Below, in pieces: positions 26,188 to 32,718 of a stretch of DNA of 64,000 bases. The notes under the pieces are model-generated. The model did not search any database. It worked only from the letters and a program-made list of their open reading frames with translations, and was not told the origin of the DNA. The number at the start of each line of letters is the position of its first letter. Within the stretch, counting starts at the first letter, position 1. A program made the position numbers and the translations under genes. The stretch comes from RBG-16-66-20 sp052386675 (GTDB lineage Bacteria > Pseudomonadota > Gammaproteobacteria > Burkholderiales > SG8-39), in NCBI GenBank assembly GCA_052386675.1, contig JBQTJX010000034.1, positions 1 through 64,000 on the forward strand, given 5' to 3'.

Positions 26188-26469
26188 ATGGATGATCTGA
26201 AAATGAAAGAAAACATGATCGAGTTGCGTGATTGGGCAAGAGCCAAGATCGCGTCTGGTCAGGAACCGCCTTGGGCTTGGTTTCAATACATGAAGTTGGT
26301 CGAAACGCTTGACGCGATCTTGGCTGGCACTAACTCCACTACGACCACGGGGAGTTCACCGCAATCGGCGCTACATCGGGAAAAGCTTCTCCAACTAGTG
26401 GGGCGTACCGATTCGCCAGATAGCGCTCAACTCCATCCCGGAGGGATGCAGGTACCGCTGCCCATGTAA
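26188..26469 (+). CDS. Small conserved-looking protein overlapping a GIY-YIG-like gene antisense
   Basis: 93 residues from ATG 26188. The N-terminal half (MIELRDWARAKIASGQEPPW, then YMKLVETLDAILAG) reads as an amphipathic helical protein, and similar small proteins seem to me to recur in proteobacterial accessory regions; this is recollection, not a search. The second half is Ser/Thr/Gln-rich and ends MQVPLPM. Its last 131 bp lie antisense to the next gene's C-terminus. Codon usage is more AT-rich than the flanking operons. Function unknown. Confidence 0.55.
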   Translation: MDDLKMKENMIELRDWARAKIASGQEPPWAWFQYMKLVETLDAILAGTNSTTTTGSSPQSALHREKLLQLVGRTDSPDSAQLHPGGMQVPLPM

Positions 26470-26686
26470 CGAGAAGCTCCCCGACGTTCGAGTATCGTGT
26501 GACTGACGGGTCAGTTCTGTGCGCGGCGAGTCGATTCGATATATCACCCTGACCGACGCGAACGACCCTGGACGGATTCCCGCTGTGCCAGATCACATAG
26601 ACGCCGTAGGTTGATACGCCTGCGAGATTTACCGTCAGGAGCGGGCACCACACGTGGCCTTGGCATTTAACCCATGAGATCTGCAT
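26339..26686 (-). CDS. GIY-YIG-like small protein
   Basis: 115 residues. YGVYVIWHSGNPSRVVRVGQG resembles the GIY-x(10)-YIG core of GIY-YIG nucleases, with GVY and VRVG in the two positions, followed by RLAAHR with a candidate catalytic Arg. The start MQISWVKCQGHVWCPLLTVN and the end VNSPWS look like conserved ends. GAAAGGA lies about 7 nt before the ATG. Family role is DNA or RNA phosphodiester cleavage, or protein binding if inactive. YIG is not intact, so activity is uncertain. It overlaps the small plus-strand gene by 131 bp. Confidence 0.65.
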   Translation of the reverse strand: MQISWVKCQGHVWCPLLTVNLAGVSTYGVYVIWHSGNPSRVVRVGQGDISNRLAAHRTDPSVTRYSNVGELLVTWAAVPASLRDGVERYLANRYAPLVGEAFPDVAPIAVNSPWS

Positions 26687-26787
26687 AATTCTTTCCTTTC
26701 AATTAGTTACCTTACGAAAACGTACGTTGGACCTTGGCCTGTGTGATTGCTCTTATCTCTCGGCCAATCGCACTCCGGCGCAAGCAG

Positions 26788-26816
26788 TTGCAGTGTATCA
26801 CGTCTGTATATACAAT
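26788..26816 (+). promoter_or_regulatory. Candidate promoter of the toxin-antitoxin pair
   Basis: TTGCAG (26788-26793) and TACAAT (26811-26816) are separated by 17 bp. The palindromes GTATATAC and TGTACA overlap or abut the -10 box, a good place for an antitoxin to bind and autoregulate (inference). ATG of the first gene is 48 bp downstream of the -10. Confidence 0.5.
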
Positions 26817-26863
26817 GTACACCCTATGTCCATGCAATGCATTTCAAACTAGGGTTAGCTAAG

Positions 26864-27154
26864 ATGCCGCTGAGGATCAGTGAGAGAGTTAGGGAGAAGC
26901 TGGAAGGCAAAACTCCCTCTGTATCAACCGAGGAGGTTGAGCAGTGCTTTCTGAACAGAGCTGGGGGATTGCTTTCTGACACTAGGGAGCAGCATCGTAC
27001 GGATCCACCCACGCAATGGTTTATTTCAGAAACCGATAAGGGAAGGCGTTTGAAGATCGTGTTCGTTCAAGACGGCGACGATACTGATCTGAAGACTGCG
27101 TATGAACCAAATCGGACCGAAATGTACATTTACCTGAAGTTTGGTGGCGTTTAG
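26864..27154 (+). CDS. Probable BrnT-like toxin of a type II toxin-antitoxin system
   Basis: 96 residues from ATG 26864 (AGGG 9 nt upstream). The sequence LRISERVREKLEGK, VSTEEVEQCFLNR, LLSDTREQHRTDPPTQWFIS, KIVFVQDG and TAYEPNRTEMYIYLK has the size and beta-alpha layout of BrnT/RelE-superfamily toxins. Close look-alikes are often misnamed as ADP-ribosyl-dinitrogen-reductase hydrolase. The toxin-first order followed by a ribbon-helix-helix gene matches BrnTA. Expected role is inhibition of translation by RNA cleavage. Function is inferred from family resemblance and context only. Confidence 0.7.
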   Translation: MPLRISERVREKLEGKTPSVSTEEVEQCFLNRAGGLLSDTREQHRTDPPTQWFISETDKGRRLKIVFVQDGDDTDLKTAYEPNRTEMYIYLKFGGV

Positions 27155-27210
27155 CTTCGGGTAGGAGAGAGGGATTGATTGGTATGGACAACGTTGAAAA
27201 GGAGATTGAA

Positions 27211-27582
27211 ATGGCAAGTACGGACAAGGCCCTTACGTCTGGAGAGGCGTGGGAGTCCGGGAGACTTGGCCAAGACGAGGAGCACGCAAGAAGGACGGAA
27301 GAGGGGGCGGACAAGTCACTCGATAACGCGCTGAATTTGCAGTTGATCTCGATTCGACTCCCAAAGACTTTGATAAATGATCTGAAGATCATTGCAAAGC
27401 TTGAAGGGATTGGTTATCAACCATTGATTCGACAACTTCTCTCTCGATTTGTCATCGCTGAGAAGAAGAGAGTGCTTCTAGATGCCCTGGAAGCTACTCG
27501 TAGCCAAGAAAAAGCTTTGGCTAGAGAGGATCGTGCAATTGCGAAAGAAGAGAAGCGGCAAAGAGATAAGAAGGCAGCTTAG
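27211..27582 (+). CDS. Ribbon-helix-helix (CopG/BrnA-like) antitoxin
   Basis: 123 residues from ATG 27211, preceded by AAGGAG at good spacing; an upstream ATG at 27184 has no such site. The N-terminal part is acidic and polar (TSGEAWESGRLGQDEEHARR). The core LNLQLISIRLPKTLINDLKI and EGIGYQPLIRQLLSRFV is a ribbon-helix-helix DNA-binding unit. The tail is a lysine/arginine/glutamate helix. It should neutralise the preceding toxin and repress the promoter upstream. It lies 56 bp after the toxin gene and is followed by a strong terminator. Confidence 0.75.
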   Translation: MASTDKALTSGEAWESGRLGQDEEHARRTEEGADKSLDNALNLQLISIRLPKTLINDLKIIAKLEGIGYQPLIRQLLSRFVIAEKKRVLLDALEATRSQEKALAREDRAIAKEEKRQRDKKAA

Positions 27583-27605
27583 TTTCTTTGCTAGGTTCAT
27601 TTAGA

Positions 27606-27633
27606 AGCCCACCTTTTTGGTGGGCTTTTTTTT
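27606..27633 (+). terminator. Rho-independent terminator after the antitoxin gene
   Basis: AGCCCACC (27606-27613), loop TTTTT, GGTGGGCT (27619-27626), then an uninterrupted T-run to 27633. It is 24 bp after the antitoxin stop codon. Confidence 0.93.
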
Positions 27634-27729
27634 AGCCCATGAGACAGCTGCTACGGACCCAGCCGATGTGGGCAGCGTTGTCCGTGCGGGCTTCCCGAAC
27701 CATTCGTGCCGCGTCCCGAGGGCGAAGAC

Positions 27730-27957
27730 TCACTTGGGCACCTTGCCCCAGCGGAGGATCTTGGCCCTGGCGCCGTCAATGAACATCGCATCTTCCACCT
27801 TGCGCGGCACCAGCGGGCGCGCGGAATGGGACATCGGTCGCCCGGGATGCGCAGCGGGGGCTACGCTCTTCTCCTGGGCGACGAGCTCTTGCTGAGAGCG
27901 ACTGCGGCGGCGCCGCTTGGGGGCGACGACGGGATTGATGGGCCGTTTCACGCGCAC
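27730..27957 (-). CDS. Possible small basic protein or gene remnant
   Basis: 75 residues from a GTG start, in an otherwise gene-free stretch (27634-28037). The product is strongly basic (RPINPVVAPKRRRRSRSQQE) and ends MFIDGARAKILRWGKVPK, which reads like real protein rather than a GC shadow. No Shine-Dalgarno sequence and no recognised family. The stretch returns to high GC just after the toxin-antitoxin terminator. It may be a degraded gene. Nothing else is visible in this gap. Confidence 0.3.
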   Translation of the reverse strand: MRVKRPINPVVAPKRRRRSRSQQELVAQEKSVAPAAHPGRPMSHSARPLVPRKVEDAMFIDGARAKILRWGKVPK

Positions 27958-28023
27958 AACATGTCATATCGGGCGCCGACTATCAAGCCGGACGGCCCGA
28001 TCTGCGGGGCACACCGGACAAAA

Positions 28024-28043
28024 ATGTAACCGATCGGTTACAT
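28024..28043. repeat. 20-bp palindromic repeat, copy 1
   Basis: ATGTAACCGATCGGTTACAT, identical to copies at 30660 and 38138. It overlaps the end of the minus-strand VOC gene: the ATG and TAA of its last two codons belong to the palindrome. Confidence 0.95.
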
Positions 28044-28436
28044 CGAGACGGCAGCAGGCCCCGAGCCATAGGTCCGCGTGATGATCTCCAGCAAATTCCC
28101 CGCCGGATCCTGGAAGTAAACCCCCCGCCCACCATCGTGGCGGTTGATCTCCCCCTTCTGCCTGCGCATCGGATCCGCCCACCAGTCGATCCCCAGCGCC
28201 TGAACCCGCCCGAAGATGTCGTCGAACTCAGACTCGGTCACCAAAAACGCGTAGTGCTGGATCTGGATGTCCTCCTCGGTCTCGAGGAAATCCAAGGTGA
28301 CTTCGTTCGCAGTCGGGACGCAGAGGAAAGGACCAAACGCCACCGCGGGCGGAAGCCCCAGCACCCGGGAGTAGAAATCCGCGGACGCGCGCTTGTCGCG
28401 CGCGTGGACGATGGTGTGGTTGAGTTTGGCGGGCAT
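28038..28436 (-). CDS. VOC family protein (glyoxalase/dioxygenase superfamily)
   Basis: 132 residues, MPAKLNHTIVHARDKRASAD at the start with a first-strand His, IQHYAFLVTE in the middle with a second, and GVYFQDPAGNLLEIITR at the end with the ligand Glu. This single-domain VOC protein may be metal-dependent; substrate unknown. The internal ATG 28436 was chosen because the conserved strand starts directly after it, and the longer frame upstream has no support. The stop codon TAA is part of a repeated 20-bp palindrome, so the natural C-terminus may have been altered by it. Confidence 0.82.
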   Translation of the reverse strand: MPAKLNHTIVHARDKRASADFYSRVLGLPPAVAFGPFLCVPTANEVTLDFLETEEDIQIQHYAFLVTESEFDDIFGRVQALGIDWWADPMRRQKGEINRHDGGRGVYFQDPAGNLLEIITRTYGSGPAAVSM

Positions 28437-28556
28437 GGTGAAACGGGAATGACCTATTTTAGGGCGCAGGGTTACTAATTCGAAACTCTTGCTGCGCCGC
28501 GGCAGCATCCGGGTTCAAGATAGGTCTCTCTCCCGCCGCAGGAAAGGATCGCCACC

Positions 28557-29519
28557 ATGAACCTCCGCCGCCTGGCTCTTGCCGCAGTCGCGCTGACCCT
28601 CTTCACCGGCGCCGCCCAATCCCAGCAATTCCCCACCAAACCCATCCGCATCATCATCCCCTTCACCCCCGGCGGCACGAACGACATCCTCGCCCGCACG
28701 CTCGGGCCCAAGCTCTCCGAAGCCCTCGGCCAACCCGTGCTGGTGGAGAACCGCCCCGGCGGCAACACTGTGATCGCATCCCAAGCCTTGCTCGCCTCGG
28801 ACAAGGACGGCCACGCGCTGCTGCTCCCGGGCAACTCGCACGTGGTGGTGCCGCACCTGACCAAGACGCCGCTGCCGTTCCATTCGGTGAACGATTTCCA
28901 GCCGGTGGCGACGCTGGCGAGGACGGGCCTGTTCCTGGTGGTGAATCCGGGCGTCCAGGCGAACGACCTGAAGGAATTCATTGCGCTGGCGAAGTCGAAG
29001 CCGGGCGCGCTGAACAGCGCGGCGCCGGGCGGCTCGATCAACCAGCTGGCCACGGAGATGTTCAACAGCCTGGCCGGGGTGAAGCTGGTGCACATTCCGT
29101 ACAAGGGCTCGGGCCCGGCGGTGGCGGACGTGATTGGCGGGCAGGCGCAGCTCTCGTTCCAGACCCCGGCCACGGTGCTGGGGAACGTGAAGGCGGGGAA
29201 GCTCCGCGCGCTGGCGATCTCGGGCGAGACGCCGTTCCCGGATCCGAAGGTGCCGACGTTCACGCAGGCGGGACTGGCCGGGTTCGATGTCGGCCTCTGG
29301 TTCGGCCTGCTCGCGCCCGGCGGCACGCCCAAGCCGATCGTGGATCGCCTGAACGCGGAGGTGAACAAGATCATCCTGTCGGCGGAATTCAGGGAGAAGG
29401 CCGCGGCGCAGGGGCTGGAGGTGTTCACTTCGACGCCCGAGCAGTACACCGCCGCGCTGCGCGCCGAGTGGGACAAGTTCGCGCGCATCATCAAGGCCGC
29501 CGGCATCGAGCCGCAGTAA
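28557..29519 (+). CDS. Bug/TctC-family extracytoplasmic substrate-binding protein
   Basis: 320 residues. Signal peptide ends GAAQSQ, followed by QFPTKPIRIIIPFTPGGTND, VENRPGGNTVIA, GSINQLATEMF and HIPYKGSGPAVADVIGG, the full Bug pattern. ATG 28557 has GGAAAGGA 8 nt upstream. It overlaps the following M24-family gene by one base (TAATG), so the two form an operon, and the receptor may scavenge the substrate of that enzyme (inference). No TctA/TctB genes nearby. Confidence 0.92.
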   Translation: MNLRRLALAAVALTLFTGAAQSQQFPTKPIRIIIPFTPGGTNDILARTLGPKLSEALGQPVLVENRPGGNTVIASQALLASDKDGHALLLPGNSHVVVPHLTKTPLPFHSVNDFQPVATLARTGLFLVVNPGVQANDLKEFIALAKSKPGALNSAAPGGSINQLATEMFNSLAGVKLVHIPYKGSGPAVADVIGGQAQLSFQTPATVLGNVKAGKLRALAISGETPFPDPKVPTFTQAGLAGFDVGLWFGLLAPGGTPKPIVDRLNAEVNKIILSAEFREKAAAQGLEVFTSTPEQYTAALRAEWDKFARIIKAAGIEPQ

Positions 29520-30649
29520 TGGCGCGGAGGAAGAACATCGCGAACGTCCCCCGGCTGGAGAAGCTGATGGACGAGGCCGGCCTGGACGCGCTGGTGCTGC
29601 GTTCCGGCCAGAACTTCACCTACCTGTCCGGCGTGGTGTACCCGGGCACGCTGGCGCGGCACATGGACCTCACCGATTCCACCCGGCCGGTGATTCTCGT
29701 CTGGCCGCGCAACGGCAAGCCCATGATCCTCGTGAACAAGACCGCGGCCGGGCTGGTGGAGCGCGACGGCTGGATCGACGACATGGTCCTGTACGAAGCC
29801 TACGTGGATTCTGCGCACGCGAAGCTGGGCGAGCTGCTGGCGAAGATGGGCCTCGCCTCGGGCAAGGTGGGCTTCGAGCGCGACTACTGGAGCGCGCAGC
29901 ACTGGGAGGCGGTGCAAAAGGCGGCGCCGAAACTGGCGATGCAGGACTGCACCGCGCTCATGGACCGCGTGCGCTGGATCAAGACCGAAGAGGAAGTGGC
30001 CTTGATACGGAGGGGCGCGGACCTGCTGGACGACGCCTACCTGGAAGCTTTCTCCCGCATCCGCGCGGGCGATACCGAGCGCAAGGTGCACGCCGACATC
30101 ATCGGCGCCTGCCTGCGCCTGGGGTTCGAATGGGCGCACGGCATCTTCAACGTGTTCCGCAACACCGTGCCGTATGGTGGGGAGTCGGACATGCTGATCG
30201 AGAAGGGCGACGCCATTCGAACGGATTACGTCGGGTACTTGATGGGTTACCCGGGTCACCAATCAAGGACAGTGATCGTGGGCGAGCCCACGGCGGAGCA
30301 GCAGCGCGACTACGCCATCAACCTGGAAGTGCACCGCGGCCTGATGGACCGCTGCCGGCCGGGGGCGAACGTGCACGACCTGTGGGCCTGGACCATGGGC
30401 GAATACCGCAAGGCGGGCTGGCCGGACCACCACATGTTGATCGGCCATGGCGTGGGCTGCTGGTGGCACCAGCAGGAGCCGATTTTGCGGAGGAAGAGCG
30501 CGCATGTCCTGGAGGCGGGCATGGTGCTGGCGCTCGAGCCGCACGTGAACTTCTGGCACGTGCAGGACATGATCCTGGTGACCGACGGCGCGCCCGAGCT
30601 GCTGTCGCCGAAGTTCAACACCGACCGGGCGTTCGTGGCGGGCCGCTGA
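29519..30649 (+). CDS. M24-family (creatinase/aminopeptidase fold) protein with altered metal site
   Basis: 376 residues with an N-terminal creatinase-N domain (ANVPRLEKLMDEAGLDALVL, NFTYLSGVVYPGT) and a C-terminal pita-bread domain. Compared with the D-D-H-E-E ligand set of M24 metallopeptidases, it has D (RTDYVG), H in place of the second D (GYPGHQSRT), H (LIGHGVG), E (LALEPH) and Q in place of the last E (HVQDMIL). Two of five ligands are therefore changed. It may be a creatinase-like or lyase-like enzyme rather than a peptidase. It is coupled to the preceding Bug gene. Confidence 0.85.
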   Translation: MARRKNIANVPRLEKLMDEAGLDALVLRSGQNFTYLSGVVYPGTLARHMDLTDSTRPVILVWPRNGKPMILVNKTAAGLVERDGWIDDMVLYEAYVDSAHAKLGELLAKMGLASGKVGFERDYWSAQHWEAVQKAAPKLAMQDCTALMDRVRWIKTEEEVALIRRGADLLDDAYLEAFSRIRAGDTERKVHADIIGACLRLGFEWAHGIFNVFRNTVPYGGESDMLIEKGDAIRTDYVGYLMGYPGHQSRTVIVGEPTAEQQRDYAINLEVHRGLMDRCRPGANVHDLWAWTMGEYRKAGWPDHHMLIGHGVGCWWHQQEPILRRKSAHVLEAGMVLALEPHVNFWHVQDMILVTDGAPELLSPKFNTDRAFVAGR

Positions 30650-30659
30650 GGGCCGGCAG

Positions 30660-30679
30660 ATGTAACCGATCGGTTACAT
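30660..30679. repeat. 20-bp palindromic repeat, copy 2
   Basis: Identical to the copy at 28024. It begins 11 bp after the M24-family stop codon and lies 20 bp before a GTCCGTCCC-type repeat, the same arrangement as at 38138. Confidence 0.95.
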
Positions 30680-30699
30680 TTCCCACCCGGGGCGGCCCC

Positions 30700-30726
30700 G
30701 GAAATCGTGGTCCGTCCCTGATTTCC
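30700..30726. repeat. GTCCGTCCC-type repeat, single copy
   Basis: 27 bp with the core GTCCGTCCCTGATTTCC, matching the right arm of the hairpin at 13400 over its full length. It lies between two convergent genes, 3 bp before the end of the RidA gene. Confidence 0.9.
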
Positions 30727-30728
30727 GG

Positions 30729-31127
30729 CTAGGGCAGGACCGCGATGGCGTTGATCTCGATCAGCGCGCGCCGGTCGGTGAACTCGGTCACCTGCACCAT
30801 GGTCGAGGCCGGCGGGTCCTTGGGGAAGTAGCGCGCGCGCACCGCGTGGATTTCCTTGAACTGCGAGATGTCCTTGCAATAGACGTCCACGCGCACGACG
30901 TCCTCCAGCGACGCGCCGGCGCACGCCAGCGCCTGCTTCAGGTTCTGGCACACCTTCTCCGTCTGCGCGCTGATGTCGCCCGGGCCGACGATCTCGCCGG
31001 CGGCGTCCTTGGCGAGCAGCCCGGAGACGAACACCAGGCGCCCGGGCGCGGCGACGGTGACGGTGGACCACACCCCGCCGGGCTTCGCGAGGCCGGTGAC
31101 GGGAACGACGGACTTGGGCTTGGCCAT
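30729..31127 (-). CDS. RidA/YjgF family protein without the usual catalytic arginine
   Basis: 132 residues with typical strands RLVFVSGLLAKDAAGEIVGP, QTEKVCQNLKQALACAGASLEDVVRVDVY and PPASTMVQVTEF. In active RidA imine deaminases the last motif carries Arg (PARTxV); here it is Ser (PASTMV), so hydrolysis of enamines and imines is unlikely, although binding of small metabolites is possible. It lies 9 bp after the alpha/beta hydrolase gene on the same strand, in the operon headed by the FCD regulator. Confidence 0.88.
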   Translation of the reverse strand: MAKPKSVVPVTGLAKPGGVWSTVTVAAPGRLVFVSGLLAKDAAGEIVGPGDISAQTEKVCQNLKQALACAGASLEDVVRVDVYCKDISQFKEIHAVRARYFPKDPPASTMVQVTEFTDRRALIEINAIAVLP

Positions 31128-31136
31128 GGTGCTCCT

Positions 31137-31970
31137 TTAGGGTCGGGCTTCGAGGAATTCGAGCAGCTCGGCGTCGAAACGCGCGGCGTGCTCGAGGTAG
31201 GGAAGGTGGCCGCAACGCTCGTAGACCGAGACGCGCGCGCCTGGGATGCGGGCGGCGGCCTTCTCGTGCTCGCGCCAGTCGGCGCGCGGGTCGTCGCGGC
31301 CGACGATGATGCGCACCGGCATGGCGAGCTCGCCCAGGCGCTCGTGCACGCCGGGTTCCGGCGCCTGCGCGGCGGCGATCGCGCCGGCGAGCGTGCGGTC
31401 GTACTCCACGATGCGGTCGGAGAGGGCGTAGTGGTTGAGCTGCGCGTATACCAGCGCGTCCGGGATGCACGACGCCGTGTGCACGATCGCGGCCAGCCGG
31501 CGGCGGCAGGATTCGAAATCCGGGTTCTCCATCGCCTTGCGGCCGTTGGCCGCCGCCGCCTGCAGCGTGCGCACCTGCGCCTCGCGCGGGTGGAACACCG
31601 AGCCGCTGCCGACCAGGACCAGTTTGCGGATGCGCGCGGGCTCGGCGAGCGCCGCGCAGGCGGCGACCAGGGCGCCGTATGAGGTGCCGGCCAGCGCGAA
31701 CTGCCGGATGCCCAGGGTGTCGGCGAGGGCGAGGATCTGGCGCGCCATCTGCACATGCGGCGCTGGCGCGGTCGCGAGGCCCGCGGCGCTGCCGCCGTGG
31801 CCCATCAGGTCCGGCGCGATGACGCGCAGCCGCGCGCCCAGGGCGCGCAGGTTCTGCGCGAAGTTGTCGCTGGATGCGCCCACGCCGTGCACCAGGAACA
31901 GCGCCTCGCCGGCGCCGGATTCCAGGTAGCGCGTGCGGATGCCGGCCGCATCCCCGAACGCGACCCGCAT
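31137..31970 (-). CDS. Alpha/beta hydrolase (meta-cleavage hydrolase type)
   Basis: 277 residues. Oxyanion loop LFLVHGVGASSDNF, Gly-Asp region APDLMGHGGS, nucleophile S97 in LAGTSYGALVA, acid in IIVGRDDPRADW and His in CGHLPYLEHA complete the triad. The fold is that of C-C bond hydrolases and esterases of aromatic meta-pathways, which would fit the neighbouring extradiol-type VOC protein (inference). Its 5' end directly abuts the stop of the FCD regulator gene, so the two are probably one transcript. Confidence 0.88.
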   Translation of the reverse strand: MRVAFGDAAGIRTRYLESGAGEALFLVHGVGASSDNFAQNLRALGARLRVIAPDLMGHGGSAAGLATAPAPHVQMARQILALADTLGIRQFALAGTSYGALVAACAALAEPARIRKLVLVGSGSVFHPREAQVRTLQAAAANGRKAMENPDFESCRRRLAAIVHTASCIPDALVYAQLNHYALSDRIVEYDRTLAGAIAAAQAPEPGVHERLGELAMPVRIIVGRDDPRADWREHEKAAARIPGARVSVYERCGHLPYLEHAARFDAELLEFLEARP

Positions 31971-32663
31971 CTAGCGCTTCGGCTTGGAGGGGCCCTTGAC
32001 GGGGGCGGACAGCGCGTCGCGCAGGTTGCGCACGTGCTCGCGCGCCAGGCGCTCGGCCAGCCTGCCGTCGCGGCGCGCGATCGCATCCACCAACTGGCGG
32101 TGCTCGTCCAGCGAATGCCGCAGGCGCCCCAGGTGCTGCGTGGCACGGTGCCGGCCGCTGGCGAAGTAGTCGTAGGCCTTGCCCAGGCGGACCAGGATGC
32201 TCGCGCCGCTTTGCTCCAGGATCAGGTTGTGGAAGCGCGCATTGGCCTCGAAGTAGTGCGCGGGATCCGCTTCCGGGTCCACGTCCTCGAACACCTCGCA
32301 CAGGCGCCGCAGCTCCGCGATCGCCTCGGGCGAGGCGCGCTCGGCGGCGCGCCGGGCGGCCGAGCCTTCCATGACCTCGCGGATCTCCAGCCAGCACAGG
32401 TACTCCTCGTCGCTGGGCGGGTGGACCTTGGCGCCGCGCCGCGGCTCGCACTCCAGCAGCCCCTCCTGCTGCAGGCGGTTGAGCGCCTCGCGCACCGGGG
32501 TGCGGCTGACGCCCAGCCGGCGCGCGAGGTCTGCTTCGCGCAGGGAGACGGGCTCCGAATTGCGCGAAGCGAGGTCGGCGACGTGCTTGCGCAGCCACTG
32601 GTAGACGTCCTCGCGCAGGTAGGGGCGAGGGGGGATCAGGACATCGATGGATTGGCTTGACAT
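31971..32663 (-). CDS. GntR-family transcriptional regulator (FadR/FCD subfamily)
   Basis: 230 residues with an N-terminal winged helix (PVSLREADLARRLGVSRTPV, REALNRLQQEGLLECEPRRG) and an all-helical FCD ligand-binding domain with metal-ligand-like ANARFHNLI and HRQLVDAIARRDG. Such repressors respond to small organic acids. A 12-bp perfect palindrome GTATACGTATAC lies 7 bp upstream of its ATG, in the divergent promoter region, and is the likely operator. It would control both its own operon (alpha/beta hydrolase, RidA) and the divergent VOC/molybdenum hydroxylase/Bug operon. Confidence 0.93.
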   Translation of the reverse strand: MSSQSIDVLIPPRPYLREDVYQWLRKHVADLASRNSEPVSLREADLARRLGVSRTPVREALNRLQQEGLLECEPRRGAKVHPPSDEEYLCWLEIREVMEGSAARRAAERASPEAIAELRRLCEVFEDVDPEADPAHYFEANARFHNLILEQSGASILVRLGKAYDYFASGRHRATQHLGRLRHSLDEHRQLVDAIARRDGRLAERLAREHVRNLRDALSAPVKGPSKPKR

Positions 32664-32670
32664 AGATTTT

Positions 32671-32682
32671 GTATACGTATAC
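32671..32682. promoter_or_regulatory. Probable FCD-regulator operator
   Basis: GTATACGTATAC is a perfect dyad between two divergent operons, 8 bp from the regulator's ATG and 36 bp from the VOC gene's start. GTATAC half sites are typical of FadR-subfamily GntR regulators. Confidence 0.72.
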
Positions 32683-32718
32683 TAATGCATCAGTTGACTC
32701 AGATCAAGGCCTCATTCC

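Noticed and set aside
27617..27895. Plus-strand open frame after the antitoxin terminator
   Set aside because: It begins in the terminator hairpin, has no ribosome-binding site and shows no protein-like pattern.
29466..29519. Upstream start for the M24-family gene
   Set aside because: The longer frame lies within the Bug gene and encodes an Arg/His-rich shadow; ATG 29519 in the TAATG overlap fits the family start.
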